Origin: CAVQTK01 sp963716455
GTDB lineage: Bacteria > Pseudomonadota > Gammaproteobacteria > Coxiellales > Coxiellaceae
Assembly (NCBI GenBank): GCA_963716455.1
Contig: CAVQTK010000018.1
Location: 124,001-188,000 of the forward strand
Length of the DNA stretch: 64,000 nt
Direction of reading: 5' to 3'
Positions 1 to 8,208 of this stretch are shown in pieces (position 1 is the stretch's first letter; every line of letters starts with the position of its first letter). The translations under genes and the position numbers were made by a program. The notes under the pieces are model-generated. The model saw nothing but the letters and a program-made list of their open reading frames with translations, made no database searches and was not told where the DNA came from.

Positions 1-1521
1 ATTTCCCGTAGTGAATTTCATGATGAAGAAATCGATGTAGGTGACGTTATCGATGTAGTCATAGAAACAGTAGAAAATGGCTTTGGCGAAACTCGTTTAT
101 CACGGGAAAAAGCTAGACGGGCAAGAATTTGGTTAGAGTTAGAAAAAGCGTATCAATCAGGCAGCCCTATTGTTGGGATGATTATGGAGCGAGTCAAAGG
201 TGGCTTTACAGTCGAAATTGATTCTGTCAGAGCCTTTTTACCGGGCTCATTGGTTGATGTGAAACCAGTACGTGACCCAGGTTATTTAGAAGGAAAATCT
301 TTAGAATTTAAAATTATTAAAATGGATCAAAAACGCAACAATGTTGTGTTATCTCGACGAGCTGTTTTAGAACGAGAAACGAGTGCAGAGCGAGAAGCGC
401 GCCTAGATGAACTTCAAGAAGGACAGGAAGTGATCGGCGTAGTTAAAAATATTACCGATTATGGTGCATTTTTAGATTTGGGTGGAATAGATGGCTTATT
501 GCATGTGACAGATATTTCTTGGAGACGAGTCAAACATCCTAGTGAAGTTTTAAAAGTGGGCGAAGAACATCGAGTTAAAGTGCTTAGGTTTGATCGCGAA
601 AAAAATCGTATCTCATTGGGAATGAAGCAGTTGGTGGAAGACCCTTGGCATAATATAGCTCGTCGCTATCCAAAAAGTTCCAGAATATTTGGAACAGTGA
701 GTAACATTACTGATTATGGATGCTTTGTAGAGATAGAAGAGGGTGTAGAAGGATTGGTTCACATGACCGAAATGGACTGGACCAATAAAAATATTCATCC
801 TAGCAAAGTGGTACAGATGGGTGATGAAGTAGAGGTAATGGTGTTAGAAGTAGATGAAGAACGACGCCGAATTTCGTTAGGCATAAAACAATGTAAGGCA
901 AATCCATGGCAGGAATTTTCAGAAAGGCATCAAAAAAATGAAAAAATTAAAGGTAAAATTCGTTCAATTACAGATTTTGGTATCTTTGTAGGTTTGGAAG
1001 GAGACATTGATGGTTTAATTCATCTTTCTGATATCTCATGGACTGAACCAGGCGATCAAGCTGTTCGTAAATATAGTAAAGGTGAGGAAATCGAAGCGGT
1101 TATTTTAGGAATTGATCCAGACCGTGAGAGAATTTCTTTAAGTATTCGTCAATTAGAAGAAGATCCTGTTGCAGAATTTGTAGAAGAAAAAGATAAAAAT
1201 GCTACCTATACCGGCACGGTAGTTTCAGTAGAACAAAAAAGAGCTGTAGTGCAATTAGCAGACCAAGTTTTTGGTCAATTACGAATTAGCGAATACAGTT
1301 ATCAAAGGATAGAAGACTTGCGTGATGAACTTAAAGAAGGTGAAAAAATAGACGTAAAAATTGTCAGTGTTGATCGTAAAAGTCGTCAATTACAATTATC
1401 ACATAAAGCAACTCAGTCTAAACCTACAGCTAAAGGAACATCAGGCATAGAATCCACGAAAACAACTTTAGGCGATCTTCTTAAGGAACAAATGAAGAAT
1501 AAGGAGAGTGAAGATAGTTAA
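1..1521 (+). CDS. rpsA: 30S ribosomal protein S1, 5' end outside window
   Basis: Ribosomal protein S1 binds mRNA on the 30S subunit and helps initiation on structured or weakly SD-led messages. The reading frame is open from the first base, so the start lies upstream; about 506 residues are visible against roughly 557 in E. coli, so some 50 N-terminal residues are missing. Repeated S1/OB-fold units are clear, with the recurring pattern ITDYGAFLDL / ITDYGCFVEI / ITDFGIFVGL, each followed by GL(L/V/I)H and later by a (R)ISLG(I/M)KQ segment. The ATG at 178 is internal and is not the start. The stop overlaps the region where lapA begins, so the two are probably co-transcribed. Very sure. Confidence 0.97.
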   Translation: MSRSEFHDEEIDVGDVIDVVIETVENGFGETRLSREKARRARIWLELEKAYQSGSPIVGMIMERVKGGFTVEIDSVRAFLPGSLVDVKPVRDPGYLEGKSLEFKIIKMDQKRNNVVLSRRAVLERETSAEREARLDELQEGQEVIGVVKNITDYGAFLDLGGIDGLLHVTDISWRRVKHPSEVLKVGEEHRVKVLRFDREKNRISLGMKQLVEDPWHNIARRYPKSSRIFGTVSNITDYGCFVEIEEGVEGLVHMTEMDWTNKNIHPSKVVQMGDEVEVMVLEVDEERRRISLGIKQCKANPWQEFSERHQKNEKIKGKIRSITDFGIFVGLEGDIDGLIHLSDISWTEPGDQAVRKYSKGEEIEAVILGIDPDRERISLSIRQLEEDPVAEFVEEKDKNATYTGTVVSVEQKRAVVQLADQVFGQLRISEYSYQRIEDLRDELKEGEKIDVKIVSVDRKSRQLQLSHKATQSKPTAKGTSGIESTKTTLGDLLKEQMKNKESEDS

Positions 1522-1531
1522 TTCTTCTCCC

Positions 1532-1774
1532 ATGCGATATTTCCGGTATTTTATTGGATTAATAATAATCATTATAGGTGTAATTTTTGCCAGTATGAAT
1601 GCTCGCTCAGTTGAAGTGGATTATTACTTTGGTTCAGTAAACATATCTTTGCCTTTGTTGATTTTATTGGGAGTAATTGCTGGAGCTTTTTTAACTTATT
1701 TGGCTTTACTCCCCAAACTATGGCAGTTATATCGTTTCAAGCGCCGTTTAATGGATAGATCGAATGGTCATTAA
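1532..1774 (+). CDS. lapA: LapA family inner-membrane protein
   Basis: LapA (DUF1049) is a small inner-membrane protein that works with LapB in controlling LPS synthesis through FtsH and LpxC. The 80-residue product has two hydrophobic segments (about residues 4-22 and 35-57) joined by a short loop, with a basic C-terminal tail, as in the family. I chose the ATG at 1532. An in-frame GTG at 1508 gives eight more residues, but the AAGGAG at 1501-1506 lies only one base before that GTG, while the ATG starts exactly at the hydrophobic helix. It overlaps lapB by 11 bases, which supports coupling. The start is uncertain; the family call is good. Confidence 0.85.
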   Translation: MRYFRYFIGLIIIIIGVIFASMNARSVEVDYYFGSVNISLPLLILLGVIAGAFLTYLALLPKLWQLYRFKRRLMDRSNGH

Positions 1775-2942
1775 AGCCCTCCATTTTTTACTTTTGCCTA
1801 TTGCTGCAACATTTGGTTGGTATGTAGGTAGAAGAGACCATTCTCTTTTTTCCTCACGAGTATCAAATCAATTACGCCGTGATTATTTTCAAGGCTTAAA
1901 TTATCTTATTAGCGAACAGCCTGATAAAGCAGTGGATGTTTTTATCAAATTATTGGAAGTGGATAGTGATACAGTAGAAATTCATTTAGCTTTGGGGCAT
2001 TTATTTCGCCGCCGAGGCGAGGTGGATCGTGCGATCCGTATTCATCAAAATTTAATGGCGCGCCCTCAATTAGATCGTAGATATCATGTTCAAGCTTTAT
2101 TTGCTTTAGGACAAGATTATTTGCGGGCAGGGGTATTAGATAGAGCTGAGCAACAATTTTCAACCTTAGTTGAGTTAGGAGAAGAGAAACAAAATAGCTT
2201 ATGCTTTTTATTACGTATATATCAGCAAGAAAAAGATTGGCGCAAAGCTATTGAGATAGCCAAAAAATTGTCTCATGAGTCAGAGGAATCAACCAATCGT
2301 CTAATTGCGCAATTTTATTGTGAACTAGCCGAACAAGAGGCAAGCCAAGAAAATATAACTCAAGCGCTTGACTATCTACAGCAGGCAAAAACCACTGATT
2401 CGCATTGCGTGCGTGCTAATCTAATGGCTGGCCATTTAGCCCAAAGTGCACAACATTATCAAGAAGCTATTGTTTTCTATCAACAAGTTAGACAGCAAGA
2501 TATACACTTTATCCCAGAAATTATTTCGCCTTTATGTGAATGTTATCAACAACTAGATAAAGAAATGGAATTAGTAGAATACTTGCAAAAATGCTTACAA
2601 GATTATCCCAATATAGGATTAGTATTAACTGTATCAAATTACTTACAACGACAGAAAGGTGATAACGTAGCACTCGAATTTATTGCAGATCACGTTAAAC
2701 ATGAGCCATCTTTGCATGGGCTAAATCGTTTAGCTGGAGTATACTTAACCAATTCGGGCCATGAACACGAAAAACTTGTTTTGTTACAAAGCTTTATCCA
2801 GCAATTACTTGTTGAAAAACTGGCTTATCGCTGTTTACACTGTGGCTTTTCCACCCGTATGCTATTTTGGAATTGTCCAAGCTGTCATGGCTGGTCTACC
2901 ATAAAACCTACTCAAGGAGTAGTGGAGGTTAAATCTGGGTAA
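1764..2942 (+). CDS. lapB: LPS assembly protein LapB (YciM), TPR protein
   Basis: LapB is anchored in the inner membrane and regulates LpxC turnover by FtsH, balancing LPS with phospholipid. The 392-residue protein has the family layout: an N-terminal membrane helix (about residues 5-20), a long run of TPR repeats (about 35-350) and a C-terminal rubredoxin-like zinc site, visible as CLHCGF followed by CPSCHGW (about 359-380). The length matches the family (about 389). The ATG overlaps lapA, and the end overlaps the proposed pyrF start by eight bases, so rpsA-lapA-lapB-pyrF looks like one transcription unit. Function is inferred from family and neighbour. Confidence 0.96.
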   Translation: MVIKALHFLLLPIAATFGWYVGRRDHSLFSSRVSNQLRRDYFQGLNYLISEQPDKAVDVFIKLLEVDSDTVEIHLALGHLFRRRGEVDRAIRIHQNLMARPQLDRRYHVQALFALGQDYLRAGVLDRAEQQFSTLVELGEEKQNSLCFLLRIYQQEKDWRKAIEIAKKLSHESEESTNRLIAQFYCELAEQEASQENITQALDYLQQAKTTDSHCVRANLMAGHLAQSAQHYQEAIVFYQQVRQQDIHFIPEIISPLCECYQQLDKEMELVEYLQKCLQDYPNIGLVLTVSNYLQRQKGDNVALEFIADHVKHEPSLHGLNRLAGVYLTNSGHEHEKLVLLQSFIQQLLVEKLAYRCLHCGFSTRMLFWNCPSCHGWSTIKPTQGVVEVKSG

Positions 2943-3639
2943 TTTAGACTCAAAAATTATTATTGCATTAGATCAATCTAGTGAAAAAGAGGTATGGAAT
3001 TTTGTCGAGCTATTAGATCCAAAACTCTGCCGCTTAAAAATTGGGAGTATACTCTTTACTCGTTACGGCCCTCAATTGGTAAAACAACTCATTCGATTGG
3101 GATTTAATATTTTCTTGGATCTAAAATTTCACGATATTCCACAAACAGTAGCCCAAGCTTGTCGCTCAGCAGCCGATTTAGGTGTATGGATGATAACCGT
3201 ACATGTAAGTGGTGGTCTTGCTATGTTAAAAGCAGCGTTACAAGCAATAAAATTATCAAATATAGCTACAGCTCATCCCCCTTTTTTAGTAGGAGTAACT
3301 GTACTCACTAGCATGGATGAAACAGATTTATTAACCATAGGTTACCAGCAACCCATCTCATCTCTGGTTTTACAGCTAGCTCAATTAGGCCAAGAAGCGG
3401 GGTTGGATGGTGTGGTTTGTTCAGCTCAAGAGGCTCTTCTGTTACGACAACATGTACCCGATCATTTTTTGTTAATCACTCCAGGGATTCGTTTAGTTGA
3501 AGATTGTCAGGCAGATCAAAAGCGGATATCCACACCTCAAGAAGCGATAGCAGCTGGAGCAAACTATCTAGTATTAGGACGCTCAATTACCCAATCTCCA
3601 CATCCGCAAAAAATTTTAGCACAATTGGCCATGTTGTAA
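2935..3639 (+). CDS. pyrF: Orotidine-5'-phosphate decarboxylase, probable CTG start
   Basis: OMP decarboxylase makes UMP, the last step of de novo pyrimidine synthesis. The active-site signature FLDLKFHDIPQT and the phosphate-binding end VLGRSIT are present. The first canonical start, ATG 3076, would remove the first beta strand (IIIALD) and the KIGSILFTRYGP segment, both part of the barrel and the active site. The frame stays open upstream to 2923 with no ATG, GTG or TTG. A CTG at 2935 lies six bases after GGAGG (2924-2928), so CTG initiation is the best reading and gives about 234 residues, the usual family length. The start would sit inside the end of lapB. Function sure; start codon inferred. 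Confidence 0.9.
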   Translation: MGNLDSKIIIALDQSSEKEVWNFVELLDPKLCRLKIGSILFTRYGPQLVKQLIRLGFNIFLDLKFHDIPQTVAQACRSAADLGVWMITVHVSGGLAMLKAALQAIKLSNIATAHPPFLVGVTVLTSMDETDLLTIGYQQPISSLVLQLAQLGQEAGLDGVVCSAQEALLLRQHVPDHFLLITPGIRLVEDCQADQKRISTPQEAIAAGANYLVLGRSITQSPHPQKILAQLAML

Positions 3640-3768
3640 TGAGGTAATTTGCCGACGCAGAAAGCCCAATTTTGATGCAGATTTATTTTTCCGGTATTGC
3701 GAGCTCGTTTTTCTTAAATCAAACTAACGTAAGTAACCCCGCACTAAAATGGCAAAAAGGAAAAATCT

Positions 3769-4056
3769 ATGAAAAAATTTATTGCATCTTCACTAGCTAT
3801 GTTAGCTCTAACTTGTAACCTCTCATTAGCAACTCCTCCCTCACAAAATGTGGTTAATGTTAATTCGGCAGATCAAGCAACCTTAGCTGGGATTCCAGGT
3901 ATTGGCAAAAATAAAGCACAAGCGATTATTAAATATCGTATCGCTCACGGACCCTTTAAAGACATTAACGATTTAGTTGAGGTAAAAGGAATAACTAGCA
4001 AAGTTTTACAAAAAATTTTAAAACGCAATATGGGGAAAATTGTAGCGAAAAATTAA
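3769..4056 (+). CDS. ComEA-like secreted helix-hairpin-helix DNA-binding protein
   Basis: This is a 95-residue protein with an N-terminal signal peptide (MKKF, then a hydrophobic stretch to about residue 21) and a tandem helix-hairpin-helix domain. The domain starts at VNVNSADQATLAGIPGIG and continues with KAQAIIKYR and FKDINDLVEVKGI, the hallmarks of the ComEA/YbaV family. ComEA binds incoming DNA in the periplasm during natural transformation; short stand-alone forms are common in gammaproteobacteria, and not all have a proven role. The gene stands alone, with a 130-base gap after pyrF and a strong hairpin downstream. Family assignment is firm; a competence role is inference. Confidence 0.9.
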   Translation: MKKFIASSLAMLALTCNLSLATPPSQNVVNVNSADQATLAGIPGIGKNKAQAIIKYRIAHGPFKDINDLVEVKGITSKVLQKILKRNMGKIVAKN

Positions 4057-4070
4057 CATTGAGGGCAATA

Positions 4071-4120
4071 GCAATTATGGATGGAAATCATCCATAATTG
4101 CCAATATTGAATATTTTTTT
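4071..4120 (+). terminator. Strong hairpin after the comEA-like gene
   Basis: A perfect 13-bp stem (GCAATTATGGATG at 4071-4083 against its complement at 4089-4101) has a five-base loop. A run of seven T lies a little further on, at 4114-4120. The T-run is 12 bases from the stem, so this may be a weak intrinsic terminator or an mRNA-stabilising hairpin. Confidence 0.55.
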
Positions 4121-4150
4121 AATTAAAAAATGATGATAAGACTCAAATGA

Positions 4151-4185
4151 TTGAAAATTGATCTTTCCAACAATTATGTTATAGT
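4151..4185 (+). promoter_or_regulatory. Candidate sigma-70 promoter for the wecA-like gene
   Basis: Two overlapping options are visible: TTGAAA (4151-4156) with 18 bases to TATGTT (4175-4180), or TTGATC (4158-4163) with 16 bases to TATAGT (4180-4185). Either leaves a leader of about 135 bases before the gene at 4329. The leader holds a small hairpin (GTCAT..ATGAC) and a GGTCATTGCGAG fragment resembling dispersed repeat debris. Motif-based only. Confidence 0.4.
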
Positions 4186-4328
4186 GTTTGCAAGTGGCTT
4201 AGGCCTGCGGTGTCATCTATCGGAAATGACGTCCATTTAAATTTATTAAATCAACGGATTAAATATACTTTATTGAGGTCATTGCGAGTCATCATATATT
4301 TAAATTAGAGTTAATAAGAGCGAAAACC

Positions 4329-5363
4329 ATGATAGCCTTAATCAGCAATGATATTGTTGCTATGCTGGCAACTTTGTTTAGCATATGGCTATTACGTCCT
4401 CTAGCTGTACGTTTAGGATTTGTAGATAAACCGGGGGGAAGAAAGCAGCATCAAAATGAAGTCCCTTTAATAGGTGGAATAGCAATTTTTTTTGGTTTTT
4501 GTTTCGCTCTATTGTCTCTTCCTCTTTCTTTGCAAAGTTATCGAGCCCTTATTGCAGGAAGCAGTTTGTTACTCATCATTGGAGTGATAGATGATTTTTG
4601 TGAACTCAGTTCTCGTTTTCGCTTGCTAGGACAGGCTGTAGCTGCTTTGTGTTTAGCTCTTTGGGGGCATAAACAAATTTATGAACTAGGTAATTTATTC
4701 TTTTCAGGAAATATTTCTCTAGGTATTATATCCTTGCCATTTACTGTTATCGCAGTAATAGGTTTTCTTAACGCTATGAATATGATGGATGGACAAGATG
4801 GATTAGCCGGAGGAGTAGCCCTAGGTCAAGTTTTATTATTGGCGTATTTATCCTGGCAAGTGCAAGATTATACAAACTTCTCCTTGTTAATAATGATGGT
4901 GTCTTTATTAGCAGTATTCTTGTGTTTTAATATGCGTTTACCTTGGCGTTCTTATGCAAGTATCTTTATGGGAGATGCAGGTAGCACATTTATCGCTTTT
5001 CTAATTGCTTGGTTTGCAGTCTCTACGGGACAAAGTCATACAATAATTATAAAACCAGTGCTTATATTATGGGTACTAGCTTTCCCCATTTTCGATTTAC
5101 TACATGTTTCTTTGTTAAGATTTAAACAAAAAAGGCCCTTACTTGCAGCCAGCCGCGATCATTTCCACCATATTCTCCATGTAGCTGGGTTCGATACTGC
5201 TATTTCGACGCCTTTACTAGCACTATTTTCTTTTGGCTTAGGTATAGTTGGAATTTTATTAAACAATTTAGGAATAACTGATGGATGGCTTTTTTTAAGT
5301 TGGCTATTGGCGTTACTGATTTATCTTTTCTTAGTAAAACTAGTTCGCCAATCGATCCAATAA
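4329..5363 (+). CDS. wecA: WecA/MraY-family undecaprenyl-phosphate sugar-1-phosphate transferase
   Basis: The product is a polytopic membrane enzyme that moves a HexNAc-1-phosphate from a UDP-sugar to undecaprenyl phosphate, the first step of a lipid-linked polysaccharide such as O-antigen. Family motifs occur in order: VDKPGGRKQH with PLIGG (about residues 32-50), the Mg-binding DD motif VIDDFCELSSRFR (about 85-97), NAMNMMDGQDGLAGG (about 148-162), FMGDAGS (about 213) and the HFHH motif near 275. About ten or eleven membrane segments and 344 residues fit WecA or WbpL better than MraY. The exact sugar is not readable. The gene stands alone between comEA and the ccm operon. Confidence 0.88.
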   Translation: MIALISNDIVAMLATLFSIWLLRPLAVRLGFVDKPGGRKQHQNEVPLIGGIAIFFGFCFALLSLPLSLQSYRALIAGSSLLLIIGVIDDFCELSSRFRLLGQAVAALCLALWGHKQIYELGNLFFSGNISLGIISLPFTVIAVIGFLNAMNMMDGQDGLAGGVALGQVLLLAYLSWQVQDYTNFSLLIMMVSLLAVFLCFNMRLPWRSYASIFMGDAGSTFIAFLIAWFAVSTGQSHTIIIKPVLILWVLAFPIFDLLHVSLLRFKQKRPLLAASRDHFHHILHVAGFDTAISTPLLALFSFGLGIVGILLNNLGITDGWLFLSWLLALLIYLFLVKLVRQSIQ

Positions 5364-5471
5364 TAGACTTCTTTCAAAACCCGGTATTTTGGTATAATGC
5401 AGAACGTTTCAAGGAGCGGAGTTTCACATGCGAATAAATGGATTGCCGACGCAGATCTTGAAAAAAGTCTA
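5364..5471. repeat. 108-bp miniature inverted-repeat element upstream of ccmA
   Basis: Near-perfect 14-base terminal inverted repeats, TAGACTTCTTTCAA (5364-5377) and TTGAAAAAAGTCTA (5458-5471), bound a non-coding 108-bp segment. It ends seven bases before the ccmA ATG. Inside are a perfect TATAAT (5393-5398) and AGCGGAG, also present in the palindromic elements at 44.5 and 57.3 kb. TTGCCGACGCAG near its right end recurs at about 3650. It resembles a MITE derived from an insertion sequence with TA-rich target sites. No transposase lies in the window. Confidence 0.6.
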
Positions 5472-5478
5472 ATAAATT

Positions 5479-6114
5479 ATGTCACCATTACTACAAGTTC
5501 TTAATTTAAGTTTCTCACGTGGGGAAAGACTGCTCGCAACAGAATTGAATTTTAATGTTGCTACTGGAGAATTGCTACAAATAATGGGCCCTAATGGTGC
5601 AGGGAAGACCAGTTTGCTGCGAATCTTAAGCGGAATAGGTATTGCAAAATCAGGAACAGTCTCTTGGCAAGGTCTTCCTATTTCTCAGCAAAAAGCCCTT
5701 TATCAGCAACAAATTTATTATTTAAGCCATCAAACAGCTATAAAAAATGAACTAACCGTTTGGGAAAATTTACATTTTAATTTTCAAAAATATGAAACTT
5801 ATAAAGTAGAAGAGGTAATGCACACTCTGAACCTATCCCGAATGAAAGAGAACTTTGGCTATCAATTGTCTCAAGGTCAAAAACAACGAGTGGCCTTGGC
5901 TAGGGTGTTATTAAGTGAGGCAAGATTGTGGATTTTGGATGAGCCATTTACTGCTTTAGACGAAGTCATTATGGGCTATATACAAAATGCCTTGATTAAC
6001 AAACTGAACAAAGGAGGACTTATTATATTAACAACTCATCGACCTTTAACTATTAAGAGTTTAAAAACCATTCAGACAATCCATCTAGGTAACACAGCCA
6101 AATGCTATGGTTAA
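5479..6114 (+). CDS. ccmA: Haem exporter ATP-binding protein CcmA
   Basis: CcmA is the ATPase of the CcmABCD complex, which releases haem-loaded CcmE in System I cytochrome c maturation. The Walker A motif is GPNGAGKTS (about residues 37-45), the ABC signature is LSQGQKQR (about 130) and Walker B is LWILDEPF (about 152-159). The length of 211 matches the family. It is the first gene of the ccm operon and overlaps ccmB by 13 bases. The miniature repeat immediately upstream carries a TATAAT that could serve this gene. Confidence 0.96.
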   Translation: MSPLLQVLNLSFSRGERLLATELNFNVATGELLQIMGPNGAGKTSLLRILSGIGIAKSGTVSWQGLPISQQKALYQQQIYYLSHQTAIKNELTVWENLHFNFQKYETYKVEEVMHTLNLSRMKENFGYQLSQGQKQRVALARVLLSEARLWILDEPFTALDEVIMGYIQNALINKLNKGGLIILTTHRPLTIKSLKTIQTIHLGNTAKCYG

Positions 6115-6785
6115 TACGCGGCATATTTTTGGTTATTCATCGAGAATGTTTATTAACCTGGAGGCATCCGTTTCAGTGGATTAACGCTTTACTTTTTTTT
6201 ATATTGACTGCCATTCTATTTCCATTATCTATGTCTCCAGAAATCAAAATTTTGCAAACGATTGGGCCAAGTATTTTGTGGGTGGCAATGATTCTCGCAG
6301 TTTTGCTATCACTGACACATTTATTTCAAAATGATTATGATGATGGAAGTTTAGAACAGTGGTTATTTAATTCATATCCTTTACCAGTATTAATTTTTGC
6401 AAAAATTACTGCTCATTTGCTAATGTTGATTCTACCTTTATTAGCATTAATGCCCTTATTAGCGCTCATGTTTCATTTATCCGGATATGTAATCGGTGTT
6501 TTGATAATTACTTTAATATTAGGCACACCTTCCTTGCTCTTCTTAGGTGCTGTTGGGGCAGCGCTAACTATAGGGCTAAGACATAGTGGTTTATTATTAG
6601 CATTAATACTGTTCCCCCTGTATATTCCTATTTTAATTTTTGCAACTTCAGCGACGATGGCAGCTGGGACCCATTTACCGATAGCCACTTCCTTAGCCTG
6701 GCTTGGGACTTTATTAGTCTTGGCTATTGGGTTGACTCCCTGGATAACAGCTTCTTGCTTACGTATTGGAATTATATATAAGTAG
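6102..6785 (+). CDS. ccmB: Haem exporter permease CcmB
   Basis: CcmB is the six-helix membrane partner of CcmA. The 227-residue product is almost wholly hydrophobic, with about six membrane segments and the family features RDCLLTWR-like start (HRECLLTWRHPF), LQTIGPSILWVAMILAVLLS and LFQNDYDDGSLEQWL. The ATG overlaps ccmA, indicating translational coupling. About 54 bases without a gene separate it from ccmC. Confidence 0.95.
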   Translation: MLWLIRGIFLVIHRECLLTWRHPFQWINALLFFILTAILFPLSMSPEIKILQTIGPSILWVAMILAVLLSLTHLFQNDYDDGSLEQWLFNSYPLPVLIFAKITAHLLMLILPLLALMPLLALMFHLSGYVIGVLIITLILGTPSLLFLGAVGAALTIGLRHSGLLLALILFPLYIPILIFATSATMAAGTHLPIATSLAWLGTLLVLAIGLTPWITASCLRIGIIYK

Positions 6786-6839
6786 TTAAATATCAGGATT
6801 CTTGCGACAAGAAGAAAAGAATCAATTATAATAGCAACA

Positions 6840-7580
6840 ATGTTTAAACCTATATATAAATTTGCTTCACCTCAAACTAGTTATCACTGGGCTGGACGAT
6901 TCTTACCGTGGATTTTTTTATTAATGATATTAATGCTCACTTATGGACTTTTAGGTGCGCTCTGGCTGGCCCCCCCAGATTATCAACAAGGGGATGTTTA
7001 TCGTATTATTTTTGTGCACGTTCCTGCGGCAATTTGGTCATTAGGGATTTACATATTTATGGCCGTAGCGGCAATGATTTATTTAGTATGGAAAATTAAA
7101 ATAGCGGATATTTTAGCTAAAATAAGTGCTCCGATAGGAGCCAGTTTTACTTTTTTGGCTTTAATTACGGGATCTATATGGGGTAAACCTACATGGGGAA
7201 CATGGTGGATATGGGATGCAAGACTCACAGCAGAATTAATTTTGTTATTTATTTATGGAGGAATTATTGCGCTACGTGCAGCTATGCCTGATCCACAATT
7301 AGCTACTCAAGTCAGCAATATACTCACTTTAATAGGGTTAGTAAATATTCCTATTATTCACTATTCTGTTAATTGGTGGCAAACATTACACCAAGGTGCT
7401 ACCGTTTTAAAATTTGGTCAACCATCAATTGCTCCTAGCATGCTCTATCCATTGCTAGCAATGATTGTGGCATTTGGAATGTATTATTTTTTATTGTTAT
7501 TGTTAGGAATCCGCTACGAACTCTTAAAACGTGAGCATCAAACTAATTGGGTAAAAACTATTATCATGGAAAAAGGATAA
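6840..7580 (+). CDS. ccmC: Haem lyase/handling protein CcmC
   Basis: CcmC presents haem to CcmE through its tryptophan-rich WWD domain. The motif WGKPTWGTWWIWDARLTAEL is visible at about residues 119-138, with the flanking haem-ligand histidines (FVHVPAA near 60 and IIHYSVNWW near 178). Six membrane helices and 246 residues fit the family. The ATG at 6840 opens the frame; overlapping short frames inside are shadows. It lies between ccmB and ccmD in the standard order. Confidence 0.96.
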   Translation: MFKPIYKFASPQTSYHWAGRFLPWIFLLMILMLTYGLLGALWLAPPDYQQGDVYRIIFVHVPAAIWSLGIYIFMAVAAMIYLVWKIKIADILAKISAPIGASFTFLALITGSIWGKPTWGTWWIWDARLTAELILLFIYGGIIALRAAMPDPQLATQVSNILTLIGLVNIPIIHYSVNWWQTLHQGATVLKFGQPSIAPSMLYPLLAMIVAFGMYYFLLLLLGIRYELLKREHQTNWVKTIIMEKG

Positions 7581-7649
7581 TATAACAGTAAAATCCAGAT
7601 ATGAGATAATTGACAAGCTATTACGGGTAATAAATTATTTGGAAATGAT

Positions 7650-7823
7650 ATGAAAAACATCGGTGATTACGTTTCATTTTGGCAAATGGGCGGATATGCA
7701 ATTTATGTGTGGCCAGCCTATTTTATAACCTTCTTAATTTTAGTCATACCCCTATTTTTACTTAAAAGAAAATCACGTCAGCTGATAAAAAATTTAAATC
7801 ACAAATATGTTAAGTTTACGTAA
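7650..7823 (+). CDS. ccmD: Haem exporter small subunit CcmD
   Basis: This 57-residue membrane peptide sits exactly between ccmC and ccmE. It begins MKNIGDYVSFWQMGGYAIYV, close to the family pattern F.F..MGGY..YVW, followed by one membrane helix (about residues 21-38) and a basic tail. CcmD is required to release holo-CcmE from CcmABC. It overlaps ccmE by 17 bases. It is short, but position and motif make the call secure. Confidence 0.92.
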   Translation: MKNIGDYVSFWQMGGYAIYVWPAYFITFLILVIPLFLLKRKSRQLIKNLNHKYVKFT

Positions 7824-8208
7824 AAAACGTTTGTACTTTATTATAATTTTAATTTTAAGTGTGGGAACTGCGTGTGGTTTAGCTCTATTCGCTTTGCGGC
7901 AAAATGTAAATTTATATTATACACCGCAACAAATTACTCAACATTCATTATCTACGAAGCAGATTCGATTAGGAGGAATGGTTGTTAAGGACAGTGTACA
8001 CCATGGCTCCGGCCTCCAGGTTAGTTTTATTTTGACAGATTACAAGGCCAAAGTAAAAGTTGAATATCAAGGAATTTTACCCGCTTTATTTCATGAAGGC
8101 CAAGGGATAGTTGCCCAAGGTCGACTGAACTCGCAAGGAATTTTTATCGCTGATCAAGTATTGGCTAAACATGATGCCAATTATAAACCTCCTGGAGTGG
8201 GCAGGTGA
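7807..8208 (+). CDS. ccmE: Periplasmic haem chaperone CcmE
   Basis: CcmE carries haem covalently on a histidine and hands it to CcmF/CcmH. The 133-residue protein has a basic start and one membrane anchor (about residues 8-27). An OB-fold beta domain follows, with IRLGGMVV, VEYQGILPALFHEGQG and the C-terminal haem-binding segment VLAKHDANY, whose His is the expected ligand. The gene overlaps ccmD at its start and ccmF at its stop (GTGA). Confidence 0.96.
   Translation: MLSLRKKRLYFIIILILSVGTACGLALFALRQNVNLYYTPQQITQHSLSTKQIRLGGMVVKDSVHHGSGLQVSFILTDYKAKVKVEYQGILPALFHEGQGIVAQGRLNSQGIFIADQVLAKHDANYKPPGVGR

Noticed and set aside
3640..3768. Possible second copy of the MITE after pyrF
   Set aside because: Only TTGCCGACGCAG and short fragments match; no terminal inverted repeats are present.
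6908..7099. Small overlapping frame inside ccmC, and similar frames within ccmF, ligA, tsf and rpsB
   Set aside because: They lie wholly within well-supported genes in another frame and match no family.
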